Source of the DNA: Apiosordaria backusii
Lineage: Eukaryota; Ascomycota; Sordariomycetes; Sordariales; Lasiosphaeriaceae
Length of the DNA: 64,000 bases
Direction of reading: 5' to 3'
Assembly: GCA_030549205.1 (NCBI GenBank)
Contig: JAUKTV010000009.1
Location: forward strand, 806,001 to 870,000
Part shown: positions 45,375 through 56,017 of the stretch, piece after piece
Layout: each line of letters opens with the position of its first letter
Numbering within the stretch: the first letter of the stretch is position 1
Translations under genes and position numbers: made by a program
The notes under the pieces: generated by a model
What the model was told of the DNA's origin: nothing
Database searches by the model: none
The model's input: the letters and a program-made list of their open reading frames with translations, nothing else

Positions 45375-47744
45375 TCACTGGTGGCTCCCAGCCCCCCAGC
45401 TGCCAACCAAAGCCATAGCTTTCTCCCCGCCATCAGCCAGTCTTTCGTCTTGCAACACGTCTGAGAGACATGTCCATGGATCACGACCACCGCCCCACTT
45501 CAAGAGGCTCTCCTTGAGCCGTTCACCGTTTCCTCGGTCTAGGGCCAAGCCACGCGCTCCAGAGGAGAACACAACGTCCCAAACCCGCTGGGCCAGCACC
45601 CGATCAAAAAGATAGCTATAGTACGTACTTCCGTAACCAGATAAATGCCCAAAAAATCCTTGCCATCTGGTGTCCTCTGGATCGGGCTGCATGGTGCTAA
45701 ACTCTCTCTGAATCTGGTGGAAGATCCGGGTCGAGTCAAAACCTGGCCGGTTAGCTTCCGAGGAGTGAAGTCTCTGGTCCAACATGGCCATAATGATTTG
45801 GTTTTCAGTGTCCAACCCCTCGAACCTTCGCGCCTGATGGAGCTTTCGAGTTACTAGTTTGTAGGGGAGCGGCTCGTTCGTCTGATAGTGACGAGCAAAT
45901 AACGCCAACACGTCCGGATCGGCTGCAAAGTATTCCATCAGGGTGGATGGCAGCTCTGCCAGATCTGTCGCGCACCTGGTACCAGACACATTCTGGAACG
46001 AGGTACGGGCCAGGATCGAGTGGATGGCGTGGCCCATTTCGTGGAAGAGGGTTTCCAGTTCGTAAAAGTTCAGAAGAGCTGGCTGGTCCTTGGCAGCCTG
46101 CGGAAAGTCACAAACGAGGGCGATGGTAGGGAGCTGCATCACCGCACCACCACGCTTGGAGTACATCATGCCATCGTTCGCCGCTTGCTCGGGGGAAGGG
46201 AAAGACTGCGCGTCGGCATCGTGCTTGCTCTCGAGCCAGACCTCGTTCATTTCTTCTGCCGAGATCTCGCGAGAGCAGCGGAGCGTAAAGTGGGCTGGGT
46301 TGGGCGACTTGTCTGGCCGATAGAACAGATCGCAGTATAAAACAGCCACAACGCCGTCGGTGTCGGACACTACATCAAGCCGTCGCACATCCGGATGCCA
46401 TGTCTCTCCTGGCAAGGTTTGGGTGGGCACAAATCTGATGCCGTACAGCCTGGTGAAGAGCCTGGAGAGGCCCTGCATGACAACACCGACGGAAAAGTAG
46501 GAAGACAGCTCATCCAACCGCGTCGGCGTCGTCTCCGAGCGCCTGATCGCTTCTTGGTAGTAGTCCTTATCCCACGGGTGCACCTCCTCCGACTTCCCCG
46601 TCTCCTTTGCCTTCCACATTTGCAGTTCAGCCAACTCAGTTTTGGCTTTGTGGCCATTGCTATGAGCCAGCGCACGCAAGAATTGGTCCACTGCTTCTGG
46701 GCTTTTGGCCATCATGCGGTCGCGAAGCGCGAGATGACCGTAGCTCTCGAAGCCTGAGAGATCGGCGAGCTCGCCTCTTAATTTCATCATATGTTCAAGC
46801 ATGGCCACTGAACGGGTAGATGCGGTGCGAGAGGCATGATAGAGAGCACGCCGGACCTCAGGATCCTTGACTGTCCGCAACGCCAGAGTTGCTGTAGAGC
46901 CCAGCGTCTCCAGGCTGGTCTGGCCAAACCGAGTGACCGACCTGACCTGTACCGGATCCATCCCCATAAGCTTGCTACTTGGTACTGTAATCTCTGGGTA
47001 CTCTGGTTTCATTCCCTGGATGAATCGAGACCCAACTGTGCTGATTTGAGACGACAGCCATACGAAGCGCTCCCGGTGCCTTTGGCCCAGGTTGACGGCA
47101 GATTTGGTAAAATCTAGTCTCAGCACTTCCGCAACGGCCTTTTCTTCCTCCGACCAAACAGATGTAACATCGGGATTCGACATGGCCTTGACCAGCTGAT
47201 CGTATAAACCAGTCATGGTGTTGAGCTCGTTCATGTACTGATACAACAAGTCCCACGCCTGGTCGGCGCTGCGCTGCGTCAAAAGGTCTGGGTGGGTAAC
47301 GCGCACAAAGTCGCACATGTCGAGGACTCGGCAGATGATATCGCTCAACCGATCCAGCTGCCGCACAACGCCTCGATACTCGTCCACCGTCTTGGCTGAC
47401 AATATTTTATCGACAGCGGCCCGCGCTCTCTTCAAGCTCACTTGGGCAAACGTAAGGAAGCCGCCCGGGGTCCTGAGATACTGATTTCTGAGGAGACCTG
47501 ACGGTTTGTTGATATATGGTGGTATCGAAAACTGCTTCCAGTGTGCCGATGAATCAAATATATCGCGGAGCAGAAGGTCATCGTGCCGCTCATAACTCTT
47601 GAGTGGGGGGTGAAGGAAGGCGGACGCCGGGCCCTGAGCATCGATTGAGAGCCATCGTCGCTGAGTCTGAAGCAGACAGCTGGAGCATATTGGTTGTCTC
47701 CATCGGGTCGACCGCAATAGCTGGGGCTGTATCGATTTCAACAT
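45375..47744 (-). CDS. oct1: Mitochondrial intermediate peptidase Oct1 (M3 metallopeptidase)
   Basis: A single exon of 789 residues from the ATG at 47744. The presequence is Arg/Gln-rich without acid (MLKSIQPQLLRSTRWRQP...RRW). The thimet-oligopeptidase catalytic domain has ELETLFHEMGHAIHSILART with the HExxH zinc site and the downstream Glu in DLAELPSTLMEYFA. Further conserved parts are LSGYGSTYYSYLFDRVLA and VSGTRCATDLAE. Oct1 removes an octapeptide from many imported precursors after MPP cleavage in the matrix. Length and motifs fit the Neurospora-type enzyme. It is divergent to MIC27 with 462 bp between starts. Confidence 0.96.
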   Translation of the reverse strand: MLKSIQPQLLRSTRWRQPICSSCLLQTQRRWLSIDAQGPASAFLHPPLKSYERHDDLLLRDIFDSSAHWKQFSIPPYINKPSGLLRNQYLRTPGGFLTFAQVSLKRARAAVDKILSAKTVDEYRGVVRQLDRLSDIICRVLDMCDFVRVTHPDLLTQRSADQAWDLLYQYMNELNTMTGLYDQLVKAMSNPDVTSVWSEEEKAVAEVLRLDFTKSAVNLGQRHRERFVWLSSQISTVGSRFIQGMKPEYPEITVPSSKLMGMDPVQVRSVTRFGQTSLETLGSTATLALRTVKDPEVRRALYHASRTASTRSVAMLEHMMKLRGELADLSGFESYGHLALRDRMMAKSPEAVDQFLRALAHSNGHKAKTELAELQMWKAKETGKSEEVHPWDKDYYQEAIRRSETTPTRLDELSSYFSVGVVMQGLSRLFTRLYGIRFVPTQTLPGETWHPDVRRLDVVSDTDGVVAVLYCDLFYRPDKSPNPAHFTLRCSREISAEEMNEVWLESKHDADAQSFPSPEQAANDGMMYSKRGGAVMQLPTIALVCDFPQAAKDQPALLNFYELETLFHEMGHAIHSILARTSFQNVSGTRCATDLAELPSTLMEYFAADPDVLALFARHYQTNEPLPYKLVTRKLHQARRFEGLDTENQIIMAMLDQRLHSSEANRPGFDSTRIFHQIQREFSTMQPDPEDTRWQGFFGHLSGYGSTYYSYLFDRVLAQRVWDVVFSSGARGLALDRGNGERLKESLLKWGGGRDPWTCLSDVLQDERLADGGEKAMALVGSWGAGSHQ

Positions 47745-48206
47745 GGCGGCGGTTGACAAGGGGGCTCGAGAGCTTTTCTCTTTAGCTCAGCATTTGGTAA
47801 ACGAGTGGAGGGGTGCTGGCAAGTTGAAGATGCACTCAACTGCACCCAGTCGACGCTGGGCTACCCTCAGCCGGACCACCACTTATACAGGATTCCTTCT
47901 CAGTTCCTCCCCAATGCGATCCAGTCGTTTTTGAAGTCCGGCAGGCAAGCACACGAGCAGTTACAGGGGTTTGTCGCTGGTCAAAGTGGGATGGCAGAGC
48001 CGCCAAAAAATGGCAAGCTAGAAATTCCGAGATCCCGGAAATAGCCGCACCCGCATCTGCTTGAACGTTTGCCCAGCAATCCCGGTCGTTTTTGACTTTG
48101 TTGCTCTCGACCACAGACAACCACCGGCACAGCTCCCGGGGCATACCTTTCACCACCTCTTTTTCCCCTTTTCGTCGCAAGGGACAAATTCAATTGGGTC
48201 GAGACC
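47745..48206. promoter_or_regulatory. Divergent promoter shared by OCT1 and MIC27
   Basis: Only 462 bp separate the two start codons, and both products are mitochondrial, so co-regulation is plausible. CT-rich sequence (48150-48180) precedes the MIC27 start. Confidence 0.5.
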
Positions 48207-49167
48207 ATGGCCGCCAGACTGCTGTTCCAACGGGTAAGCCCTCTCTGCCATTACAGCTTGCAGCTATCCCGCCTTTGCTTCTAGCGTCATATATACCTAC
48301 ATGTACACAAGAGCTAACATGCCCTTTCTACCCAGCGAGCTGCGCCATTGACGGCCGCCGTCCTCGTCGGCAGCATCGCCTTCTCTCCCGCCGTCGCCCA
48401 CGCCGAGCCCCCCAACGGCCGTCAGTTCGTATGTTCCCTCCCTCGTCTACCCAACATCCCCAGCAACTACCCTTCTCTAACCCTCCCCTCCACAGCCCAG
48501 AAAACCAATCTACGACGACGACCTCGAAGACCTCCTCCCCACCTCCAAAACCCTCCCCACTCCCCCTCCCACAAAACCCGCCGAGCCAACCCCCTCAACA
48601 TCCCTCATCACCCTCCCCTCCGAACCCACCACCACCCCCAGAGCAAAGAAAGAAACCCCCACCGACCTCCTAGCCTCCCGCATCCGCCTCGCCCGCCTCT
48701 ACCTCTACCACCACGCCTGCCACCTCGAAGACCTGATCAACTCCTCCCTCTCCCGCGCCTTCGACCTCGAACAATCTTTCACCTCCACCATCTCCAACCT
48801 CGCCCCCGACCGCTCCTCGGGAGAAAAGCTCATGCCCGGCGTCATCTACGTCCTCGTCGCCGGCATGGCCGGCTCCATCATCGCCCGCAACCGCAACGTC
48901 CTCTTGCGGACTGCCACCCCCTTGGCACTTGGTATCGGTGCGGCATGGACGGTCCTGCCCGTGACGATGACAAACGTCTCGGAGCTGCTGTGGTACTACG
49001 AGAAGAAGGTGCCTGCTGTGGCGGAGGCGCATTTGCAGGTTAGGGAAGGGGTGGAGAAGGGCGTGTACATGGCCAAGGTGCATAGCGAGCTGGCGCAGAG
49101 GAAGATTGAGGAGGGGGTGAGGGAGGTGAGGGAGGCGGTGGAGGGGTGGGTTAGGAAGGGGAAATAA
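48207..49167 (+). CDS. MICOS complex subunit of the Mic26/Mic27 (apolipoprotein-O-like) type
   Basis: Three exons (48207-48233, 48336-48428, 48496-49167) join in phase 0 to 263 residues. The first exon is only nine codons. The N-terminus MAARLLFQRRAAPLTAAVLV is a mitochondrial leader; RKPIYDDDLEDLLP follows, typical of the family. The C-terminal half has two hydrophobic segments (GVIYVLVAGMAGSIIA, and ATPLALGIGAAWTVLP) with the Gly-rich pattern of apolipoprotein-O domains, and a helical tail. MICOS shapes cristae junctions in the inner membrane; Mic27 stabilises Mic10. Mic26 versus Mic27 cannot be decided by eye. Confidence 0.88.
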
Positions 49168-49549
49168 GATATTTATTAAAACGGGGAGTTGTTGTTGTGA
49201 GATAGAAAAAAAGAAGAAAAAGGGGTGTTGGGAATTTTTGAGATTTTATGTGCCGGCCTGGGAAAGGAATGGGTGTGTGGTGGTGGTGGGCGGTAGCAGC
49301 TGATAATGTCCACTCTGTATCAATACGTAGAGCCTTTGCCATTTTCTTACGAGAAAAAAAGGGCTTGGGATAGATTTATTCTATTTCTTTTTGCTTTTGT
49401 CAAGACATCCACATCTTGTCATTATATATATTCGTCTAAAAGTGGCGATTGGTATTATGTACAGATCCATCTACATCCATGTCCCGTTTTATGTATCCCT
49501 TTTTATATATATCCCTCTACATTTTCCCTTTTTGTTATGTCATCAGTCA
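49168..49549. other. 3' flanks of convergent MIC27 and TPC1
   Basis: A 382-bp AT-rich spacer (ATATATAT, T-rich after 49390). No gene seen. Confidence 0.5.
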
Positions 49550-50625
49550 TCATATCCTCTTCACCCCTCCCTCTTTTTGTCCTAAACTCCCATAAAACTT
49601 GAGCGCCCTCTCATACGTCCACATGGTTACCGCGCTCGCCGGCGCGGCTTTCACCAAGCTAACCGTCAAACCCCTATACAACCCCCTCAACCCCTCCCTC
49701 CTCACAATCTCCCTCATCGTGCCCAACGTCCCGTGCGTGTACTCGGGTATGTTCTTGTGGACGTACCTCCCCCTTGTCGGGCCCTGGACTTGTATCCTCT
49801 TCCTCACCAGATCCAGCGGGAACGTCCCCGTTTTCGCTGTTACTGACGCAATTGTCCCTGCTAATGCCCCGCCGGTGCTGAAGGGGAGTTCCAGCTTTGA
49901 CAGTTTCGGACGTAATGTTTCGTAAACAGCGAAGAAAGTGCCCATAAACGGGATAATCTGCCCCAGGGCGGGGGCGAGCCCCCGAAAAAAGCCGCGGTAG
50001 GATTCTTCTGCGTGGATTTGCTTTATGGCGGGGAGGAGGCCGGTGTAGATCTTGTCGTTGCCCTGGGCGGCGAAGCGGGTGCGGAGGAGGTCGAGGGGGT
50101 AGGTGGTTAGGGTGCCTGCTCCGCCGGCTGCTGCGCCGGCGATAAAAGATTCGGCGGAGGGGGGGAGGGTGTTTTCGCCGAGGGTGGAGTGAAGAAGTAA
50201 GGTGGTTTGGCGGTAGGTGGTGAATTGGACGGCGAAGTAGCAGAGATAGAGGAGCTCGGCGGGGAGGTTGCCTTTCCAGAGGCCGGTGATGCCTTCGGAG
50301 CGGAAGATGGACAGGATGGTGGGGAGGATGCCTTTGTAGATGGGGGAGCCGTGGAGGTTGCGGACCGAGAGGGGGTCGGAGAGGGAGTGGGTTTGGAGTT
50401 GGAGGCGGATTTTGACGACGTCTAGGGGGGCGATGACGAAGCTATTCGGGATTTAGTTGTTGGGCAGGGTTCGGGGGGGAGGGGGGGGGGGGGTGAGATA
50501 TGGGAGGGGAAAGGGGTGTGAGGGAGGGGGACATACCGAGATATTACGCCGGCTGTGGCGCCGGCGGCGGTGACTTGGAGGGTTGTGCCTTCATCTTTGA
50601 GGCGGTCGCCTGATTTGGCTGACAT
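49550..50625 (-). CDS. tpc1: Mitochondrial thiamine pyrophosphate carrier 1
   Basis: Two exons, 50625-50537 and 50441-49550, give 326 residues. Three carrier repeats are visible, each with a PxD signature: APLDVVKIRLQ, YPLDLLRTRFAAQG and FPLDLVRKRIQVQGPTR, plus six hydrophobic helices. SLSDPLSVRN, EGITGLWKGNLPAELLY and NIPEYTHG match the fungal Tpc1 pattern, and the C-terminal SLVKAAPASAVTMWTYERAL fits as well. Yeast Tpc1 brings thiamine pyrophosphate into the matrix for pyruvate and 2-oxoglutarate dehydrogenases. The family call is certain, the substrate call strong. Confidence 0.93.
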
Positions 50626-52098
50626 TCATTCAGTGTTGGTGACGAGGCCGTCGTTGTTGAAGAAATGCTGGGCTAGAGGAATTGACGATGCAGGGATGGT
50701 CGATATGCGGGTAGCACACACTGGCAACAAGCTTTCCGTGCCTTTTTATTTTGATCCGCCCGGAGTCTGTTCGCTACCTATAATTCTGCGAAGGCTAACA
50801 GCAGAAGGTTTGGGAAGCTCGACAAGCTGCAGCTGTAGGTAGCTCACACTATGCTGTGTGAGTATCGGTGCTATTTGCAATTGCGTGTTCAAAAATGGAA
50901 AATATGCACTTCAGACAGGTCGGCAAGTTGCGTGTATGCTTAGAGTTGCTCCTACATAAATCTCCTCTCCTCATACACTCAGGTAGGTACGGCTCATGGC
51001 GGTGGTTGATGCTGTTAATTTTTTTTTATGGACTGAGAATTCGGAGATGTCAAGCAGTGACGACATTGCTGTCAGTTGATCTGCCAGGGGGCGGCTAACT
51101 TTTTTTCTGCTGGTTTGTGAGGGCACGGAACAAGCCGTTGCCTGGACCCACGAGACTGTGCGCTGTGTCACTCTACCTGTAATCTGTGAACACATGTGGA
51201 TGGTAACGGACTCCTACGTGTCGAGAGTGAAGATGTCCAGAGGATCCGAGAACAAGAAACTAAACTTCCTTGCATTGCAGAGAGGCGTCTTATCTGCATC
51301 CGACATCCCGAACCCTCCTTGCTCGAGTATCGGCAGCCATTCCACCGCGAGCCGGGGCAGTGTCGGCAATTTACTGGCACTGAGCCAGCGGTCGTGGGGA
51401 AGGTGCCTGAGAAGGGCTCCGCCGAGACAGCAGCACGGGGTGTAATAACTCGAGCTCTGATTGGCTCCGTCCGCCCGAATCGCAGCTTAGCGGCGGGACC
51501 CACTCTGAATTGGCTGAAATGCCCTGAACTCGCAGCGGGTCAGCGGCCACACGGAAGGGCTCACGGGGCTCTGTTGCATCAGAAGTCGAGATGCACGCCG
51601 TTCCTCCGTCCCCGTCTGAGGATCGGGTGGGGTTCTGGACCTTAGACATGCGTGAAGGTCTTGCTCGTGAAACCTACAGGCCACGGGAAGCTCGGCCGAT
51701 TTCACCAGATATCAAGACGTCGTCCCTCCTGCACACTACTGCTCGCCACAGGAGAGTTTGTCCTCTGCATCTCTCTCTCTCGCCTCGCCGTATTGCTCAT
51801 CCGCCGCCCAAACATTCCGTGCTCAAGGCAGTCGTCGACTCAACTCTACTACCTAAAGGTACCTGACCTACATCTGTATGACGAGTTAGCGGCATGTGAT
51901 CTTGTTTTGCATCTGCCCTGCGTATGAGACATTCTGGGCACTGCCTCTGGAGCCTTCATATAGACGACCTTCCTCTTCTATCTTGCTGCTTTTTGTACAA
52001 GATCAAGCCCCCTCTCGACTCATCTGCGCCAAACATCAGCTACATACCTTGCCTTTACTATCATCTCATCCCGCCACACAACCATCACAACTATCAAG
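50626..52098. other. Intergenic, 1.5 kb between divergent genes
   Basis: Promoters of TPC1 (left) and of the acidic protein gene (right). Frames of up to 149 codons at 51196-51645 begin at GTG and have no motif. CT-rich sequence (51760-52080) precedes the next start. Confidence 0.45.
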
Positions 52099-53310
52099 AT
52101 GACTTCACCACAAATCTCGCCGCCCGATTTTGGCAGGCTTGTAACACCTCTTCTCTCGGCCCTCCCGGGAGCTTCTGTCTCAACCCAGCCCCCCAGCACC
52201 GTCCTCCCACTCCTTTCCCCAATTCTCAGACAGCGGGTGAAGCTCATGTCGGAAGCCAGCCAAGAACCATGGATCAGACTTCTCACGTATGATACGGCCA
52301 AGGTGTCCAAGTTGACCAGCATCGCCCAGAGCGGCAGTCTGGAACCTCACCCAGTATCCGGCGAGATCGAGCTGGACTGGGACTACAATGTTGATATCAG
52401 ATATAAGAGGCTAGACGAGGAGACCCTACAAACACTGGTCGTGCTTGAAGACTTCGATTTGTTCGTCCGTCTCGTATACTGTCTCAATGATGCCGATGGC
52501 GAAGGAGGGCCTAACGGATGGCGGGTTGGCGAGGTCGGCACAGCCAGCAATCCCTCACCCCTGGCTGCCTTCGGCGGGTTCAAGGATCTGAGTGAAGCTG
52601 AAAAGGCATTCGTGGCGGCCAAGGCAGGAGGAAACAGACAACCCAGCACCAACGGCACCCGCGGGGTAGCGGTAACTGTCAACACCAATGTGGCAGATCA
52701 CCAAGAAGAAGAGGATGACGACGACGACTACTGGGCTCGCTATGACGCAACCCCAGCCAGAACACCAGCCGTCAAGCAATCTCCCGCACCGCAGTCCATG
52801 CGCGCTGGGCAACCGGAGATCGAGCGCACCCAGTCCGCCGAAGATGCCTATTACGCACAGTACGACGATGTCCAGCCCGCCATGGACCCCCATGATCCCG
52901 ACGAAGAAGTCGAGCACATCGAGGCCCCTCCACCGCTGGGTATGGGCAGACCGGCAGGCTCCCGTGATAGTGGCGGCCTCAACGAGACCACAGGATCATG
53001 GACGTTGGAACCGCCAAAGTCCCCTTCTGTCCACTCAACCCGGTCACAGGAAGATGAGGAGAGATCGGCAAATCTTCTTCATCCCCGCCCTGCTTCCAGC
53101 GCCAGCTCCAATGGTTCATTGACAGTCGCCAAGCTGGAGGAGAGCGCTGAACGGCGCGAGCAGAGCGAGTTTGGCGTGAAGCAGCACGTTTCCCGGAGCA
53201 TCCGGAGTTTGTTCCTGCTGTCACGGTCTGCGGGTATCGACAGGGAGGAGTTTGAACGGATAATCAAGACTGAGCTTGATGTGCTCAGTATGGTGGAGGA
53301 TGACATCTGA
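52099..53310 (+). CDS. Uncharacterised acidic fungal protein (403 aa)
   Basis: A single exon with an ATG in good context (AAGATGACT). Residues 1-165 look folded: hydrophobic heptads, SEASQEPWIRLLTYD, IELDWDYNVDIRYKRLD and a leucine-rich stretch LVVLEDFDLFVRLVYCLND. The middle is disordered and very acidic with two YxxYD-type repeats (YWARYDATPA and YYAQYDDVQPAMD). The C-terminus is helical (VSRSIRSLFLLSRSAGIDRE, EEFERIIKTELDVL) and could be a coiled coil. No signal peptide, membrane helix or enzyme signature. I recognise no family. Codon bias and clean length support a real gene. Confidence 0.8.
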   Translation: MTSPQISPPDFGRLVTPLLSALPGASVSTQPPSTVLPLLSPILRQRVKLMSEASQEPWIRLLTYDTAKVSKLTSIAQSGSLEPHPVSGEIELDWDYNVDIRYKRLDEETLQTLVVLEDFDLFVRLVYCLNDADGEGGPNGWRVGEVGTASNPSPLAAFGGFKDLSEAEKAFVAAKAGGNRQPSTNGTRGVAVTVNTNVADHQEEEDDDDDYWARYDATPARTPAVKQSPAPQSMRAGQPEIERTQSAEDAYYAQYDDVQPAMDPHDPDEEVEHIEAPPPLGMGRPAGSRDSGGLNETTGSWTLEPPKSPSVHSTRSQEDEERSANLLHPRPASSASSNGSLTVAKLEESAERREQSEFGVKQHVSRSIRSLFLLSRSAGIDREEFERIIKTELDVLSMVEDDI

Positions 53311-54100
53311 TATTTTCGATCAAGGAAGAGAGAAACGTGTACATATATGATGGAGTCGTCGGTGTTCTTTGTTTTTGCATATTTCTCAGCGTGGGATTCT
53401 TCTGGCATCGGTGTTTAAACGATGGGTGGGGGAGTTCCGTTGTTTCCTGAAATCATTCGTCCCTTGGATGGGTTGGTCGGTTTGCATCTGGGCATTTTTA
53501 TTGTTTCTTCCTATTGGATTATTTTCGGGTCTTCTTGCAAGCGGATTTTTGGTTGGGGAAGGTAAATAAGTTGTCAAAGTTATGGGCATCATGGCTTATT
53601 CCGGAGATATCTGAAATAGTTTTGGGAATGAGAAGTTTCAAGAACGAAAAAAAAAAGTTGAAGTCGGTGAAGATGATGTGATGGTGGTCCAACGCTTGGC
53701 TCGACCAGGGCTAGTTAGTCTGACTGGCCTCACCTACAACTGCTGGAGAGTGATTTACATATGTAGCATTGTCGCAGATATGAGTTGGTATCCAAACTCA
53801 TAACACAAGCATATACGAAGATTGGCGGTCTTTCTCGGTGAGAACACGCCATCAAGTGCTCCAGAATCATAACTCATATGGGAAAGGGTTAGGGTTGTGC
53901 GCTCGGAAGCCTGAACCCTGTATTGGTGCCTGGCCAATCAGGCAAAAGCCCGCCTCATGCCGAGCATCTGAAAAAAGTTCCCAAGCCGATTGGAAGCACT
54001 GGCCATTGGCGATAGCGACGACGGCGAGGCAGGAAGACCGCACTTCGACGACCTCTTTTCTTCCACCGCCACCTCACACATCACACACCACACATTCACC
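53311..54100. promoter_or_regulatory. Intergenic with telobox-like motif upstream of the mitoribosomal gene
   Basis: The left part is the 3' UTR of the acidic protein gene. A telomere-like AAAGGGTTAGGGTT lies at 53883-53896, about 205 bp upstream of the next ATG. Similar boxes control ribosomal-protein genes in many fungi. Confidence 0.5.
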
Positions 54101-55157
54101 ATGTTGCGCCCAAGGTTAAGGATACCGCGGGCCTCGCCCTTCGCCATCCCCGCCCGGCCGTCCATGGCCCGGCTGCCACTGGCCTACAGGTCATACCAAA
54201 CCATGCCACCACTCGAGAATATCCCGGAGCAGGAAGGAGAAAATGGATACAAATACCGATCGATTGATGGCTTCCTCTCGCCAATGGCTTTTACAACCGC
54301 CTGGGACTACTACCAAACCCACATCCTGACCAACCTGAACCGTCTCTGTGCTGGCATGTCTCTCATACAGCCCCTCCTCGGGGGACAAAAGTCGCTAACT
54401 CTACAACTCTTCAGGAACCGACCACGAGACCAAAAAGCCCTTTGAGATCCTCCTCGAAACCGCGCGCGACCCCTCCCAAGCCGCCAAGTTTAACTACGCC
54501 TCCATGGCCCACAACAACCACTTCTTCTTCCTCGGCCTCTCCCCCAACCGCACCGAAGCGGAGAAAATGCCCACCCAGCTCAAGGAGGCCCTCATCCGCT
54601 CCTTCGGCTCCCTCGGCGCCCTCCAAGAGCTCATGGTCAACACAGCCACATCCATGTTCGGCCCTGGCTTCGTCTGGCTCGTCCGCACCGGCAGGCCTCA
54701 GCAACCTGGCGGTTTCCGGGTTTTGGCTACTTACCTCTCTGGCTCCCCTTACCCGGGTGCTCACTGGCGCAAGCAGAACCTCAACGCCAGCACGGATATC
54801 GGTGAGTTCACCGAGCAGGGCCGCCAGGCTGGGAGGCAGTACTTGGATTACAGCACCATGGGCGCGGGGAAGAACGCGGCGAGTTACAAGAGGGATGCGT
54901 TTGCCCCTGGGGGAGTGGAGACGGAGCCGGTGCTGTGCTTGAACACGTGGGAGCATGCGTGGCTGTTTGAGTATGGGTTTGGGGGGTCGTCGACGAGCGT
55001 TCTTAAGGCTTCCATACCCAGTGCTGAGGGCGAGCCGGAAAACCAGATGAGCGGGAAGGAGGTGTATGCGAGGGCGTGGTGGAACTATGTGGATTGGAAT
55101 CAGGTGGAGAGTCTGGCTTTTCCGGGGAAGTCTTCGCCTAGGGCGAGGGCGCAGTAG
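54101..55157 (+). CDS. Mitochondrial small-subunit ribosomal protein of the SOD-fold type (mS42/mS43)
   Basis: Two exons, 54101-54353 and 54415-55157, give 331 residues. They are separated by a 61-bp intron with a GC donor (CTG|GCATGT) and CAG acceptor, containing a CTAAC branch site. This is the only join that restores ILTNLNRLCAGTDHETKKPF. The leader is Arg-rich (MLRPRLRIPRASPFAIPARP). The body follows the Fe/Mn-superoxide dismutase fold (NYASMAHNNHFFFLGLSP, SFGSLGALQELMV, LNTWEHAWLFEYGFGG, VYARAWWNYVDW). Yeast Rsm26 and Mrp1 use this fold as mitoribosome subunits. I prefer that role over an active SOD because of the insertion pattern and length. Confidence 0.88.
54354..54414 (+). other. 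GC-AG intron
   Basis: The donor is GCATGT, one base away from the common GTATGT. The branch-like GCTAACT lies about 20 bases before the TTCAG acceptor. The nearby GT at 54349 would create a TGA stop in the joined reading frame, so it cannot be the donor. Confidence 0.8.
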
Positions 55158-56017
55158 ATGTGAGATGGAAGGGGAAGGGGGGGGAAAGTGTATAATATGA
55201 CGGGATGGGTTAAGGGGAAAATGTTGGATGATACCATGTCTCACCCTGGTAAAGAAAAAATGGGGTGGGCGGTGGTGGTTACTTGTACAAATATAAAAAA
55301 CAATAGAATCTGTGTACAGTGGTTGGGTGTGTCTTGTGATGTGAGGATGTCATGGATGAGTATGCGGGGTATATCATGGCATTTCATCGGGATGACTTGG
55401 GCTTTGCCCCCTTTTTCTGAACAAGGGCTAACATGGACTCGTTTTCATAAAGGTGCTGTCCACTCTTTGACGGCACCTTCCCTTTAATCAAATTTTAGCA
55501 CCTTCTATCTTTTCCATGGCATCACTACCTAACGAGAATCACTCGCGGAGGCGGTATCGGCCTGCTGCCTCCAGGCTGTCCCCGTTCTTATACTTTCAAG
55601 TCTGAGGAAGGTACATTCTACAGCCAGGGCAGGAGATCTAGAAAGATATTTGCGCGTGACACACCAGACCCTCAATTCTTCCTTTCAACCATCACCATAT
55701 CCAGGGTATTCAGCAGTCTGCTTCCACATATCATCATCTTATCCTGGTATTGTATCCACCATTCTGGACACTTACTCCACGCTAGATTCAACAAGCGTAC
55801 GGACTACAGCAGCCAGAACCACTGTGAGCTGTTCCACGGAAGCTCAAGCCCCCGTTGATGCGCGTGACCCAGGTGAGCTGGAGGCTGATTAAGAGTTCTC
55901 CCAACTGAAGCTAATTGGAGTGTGACTCGGTTTGGCTGCTGGTTCCTGGTGTCGTTGACGCCTCCACAGCTTCGAGCGCCGGTCTCGTCATTCCCGCCGC
56001 CACGACCCTAAGGTACC
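55158..56017. other. Gene-free sequence after the mitoribosomal gene
   Basis: 3' UTR followed by sequence with no coding frame that I can support. Confidence 0.4.

Noticed and set aside
51196..51645. 149-codon plus-strand frame upstream of the acidic protein gene
   Set aside because: Starts at GTG; overlaps equal-length frames on the other strand.
54101..55157. An active mitochondrial Mn-superoxide dismutase
   Set aside because: Length, insertions and the N-terminal region match the mitoribosomal SOD-fold proteins better than a catalytic SOD.
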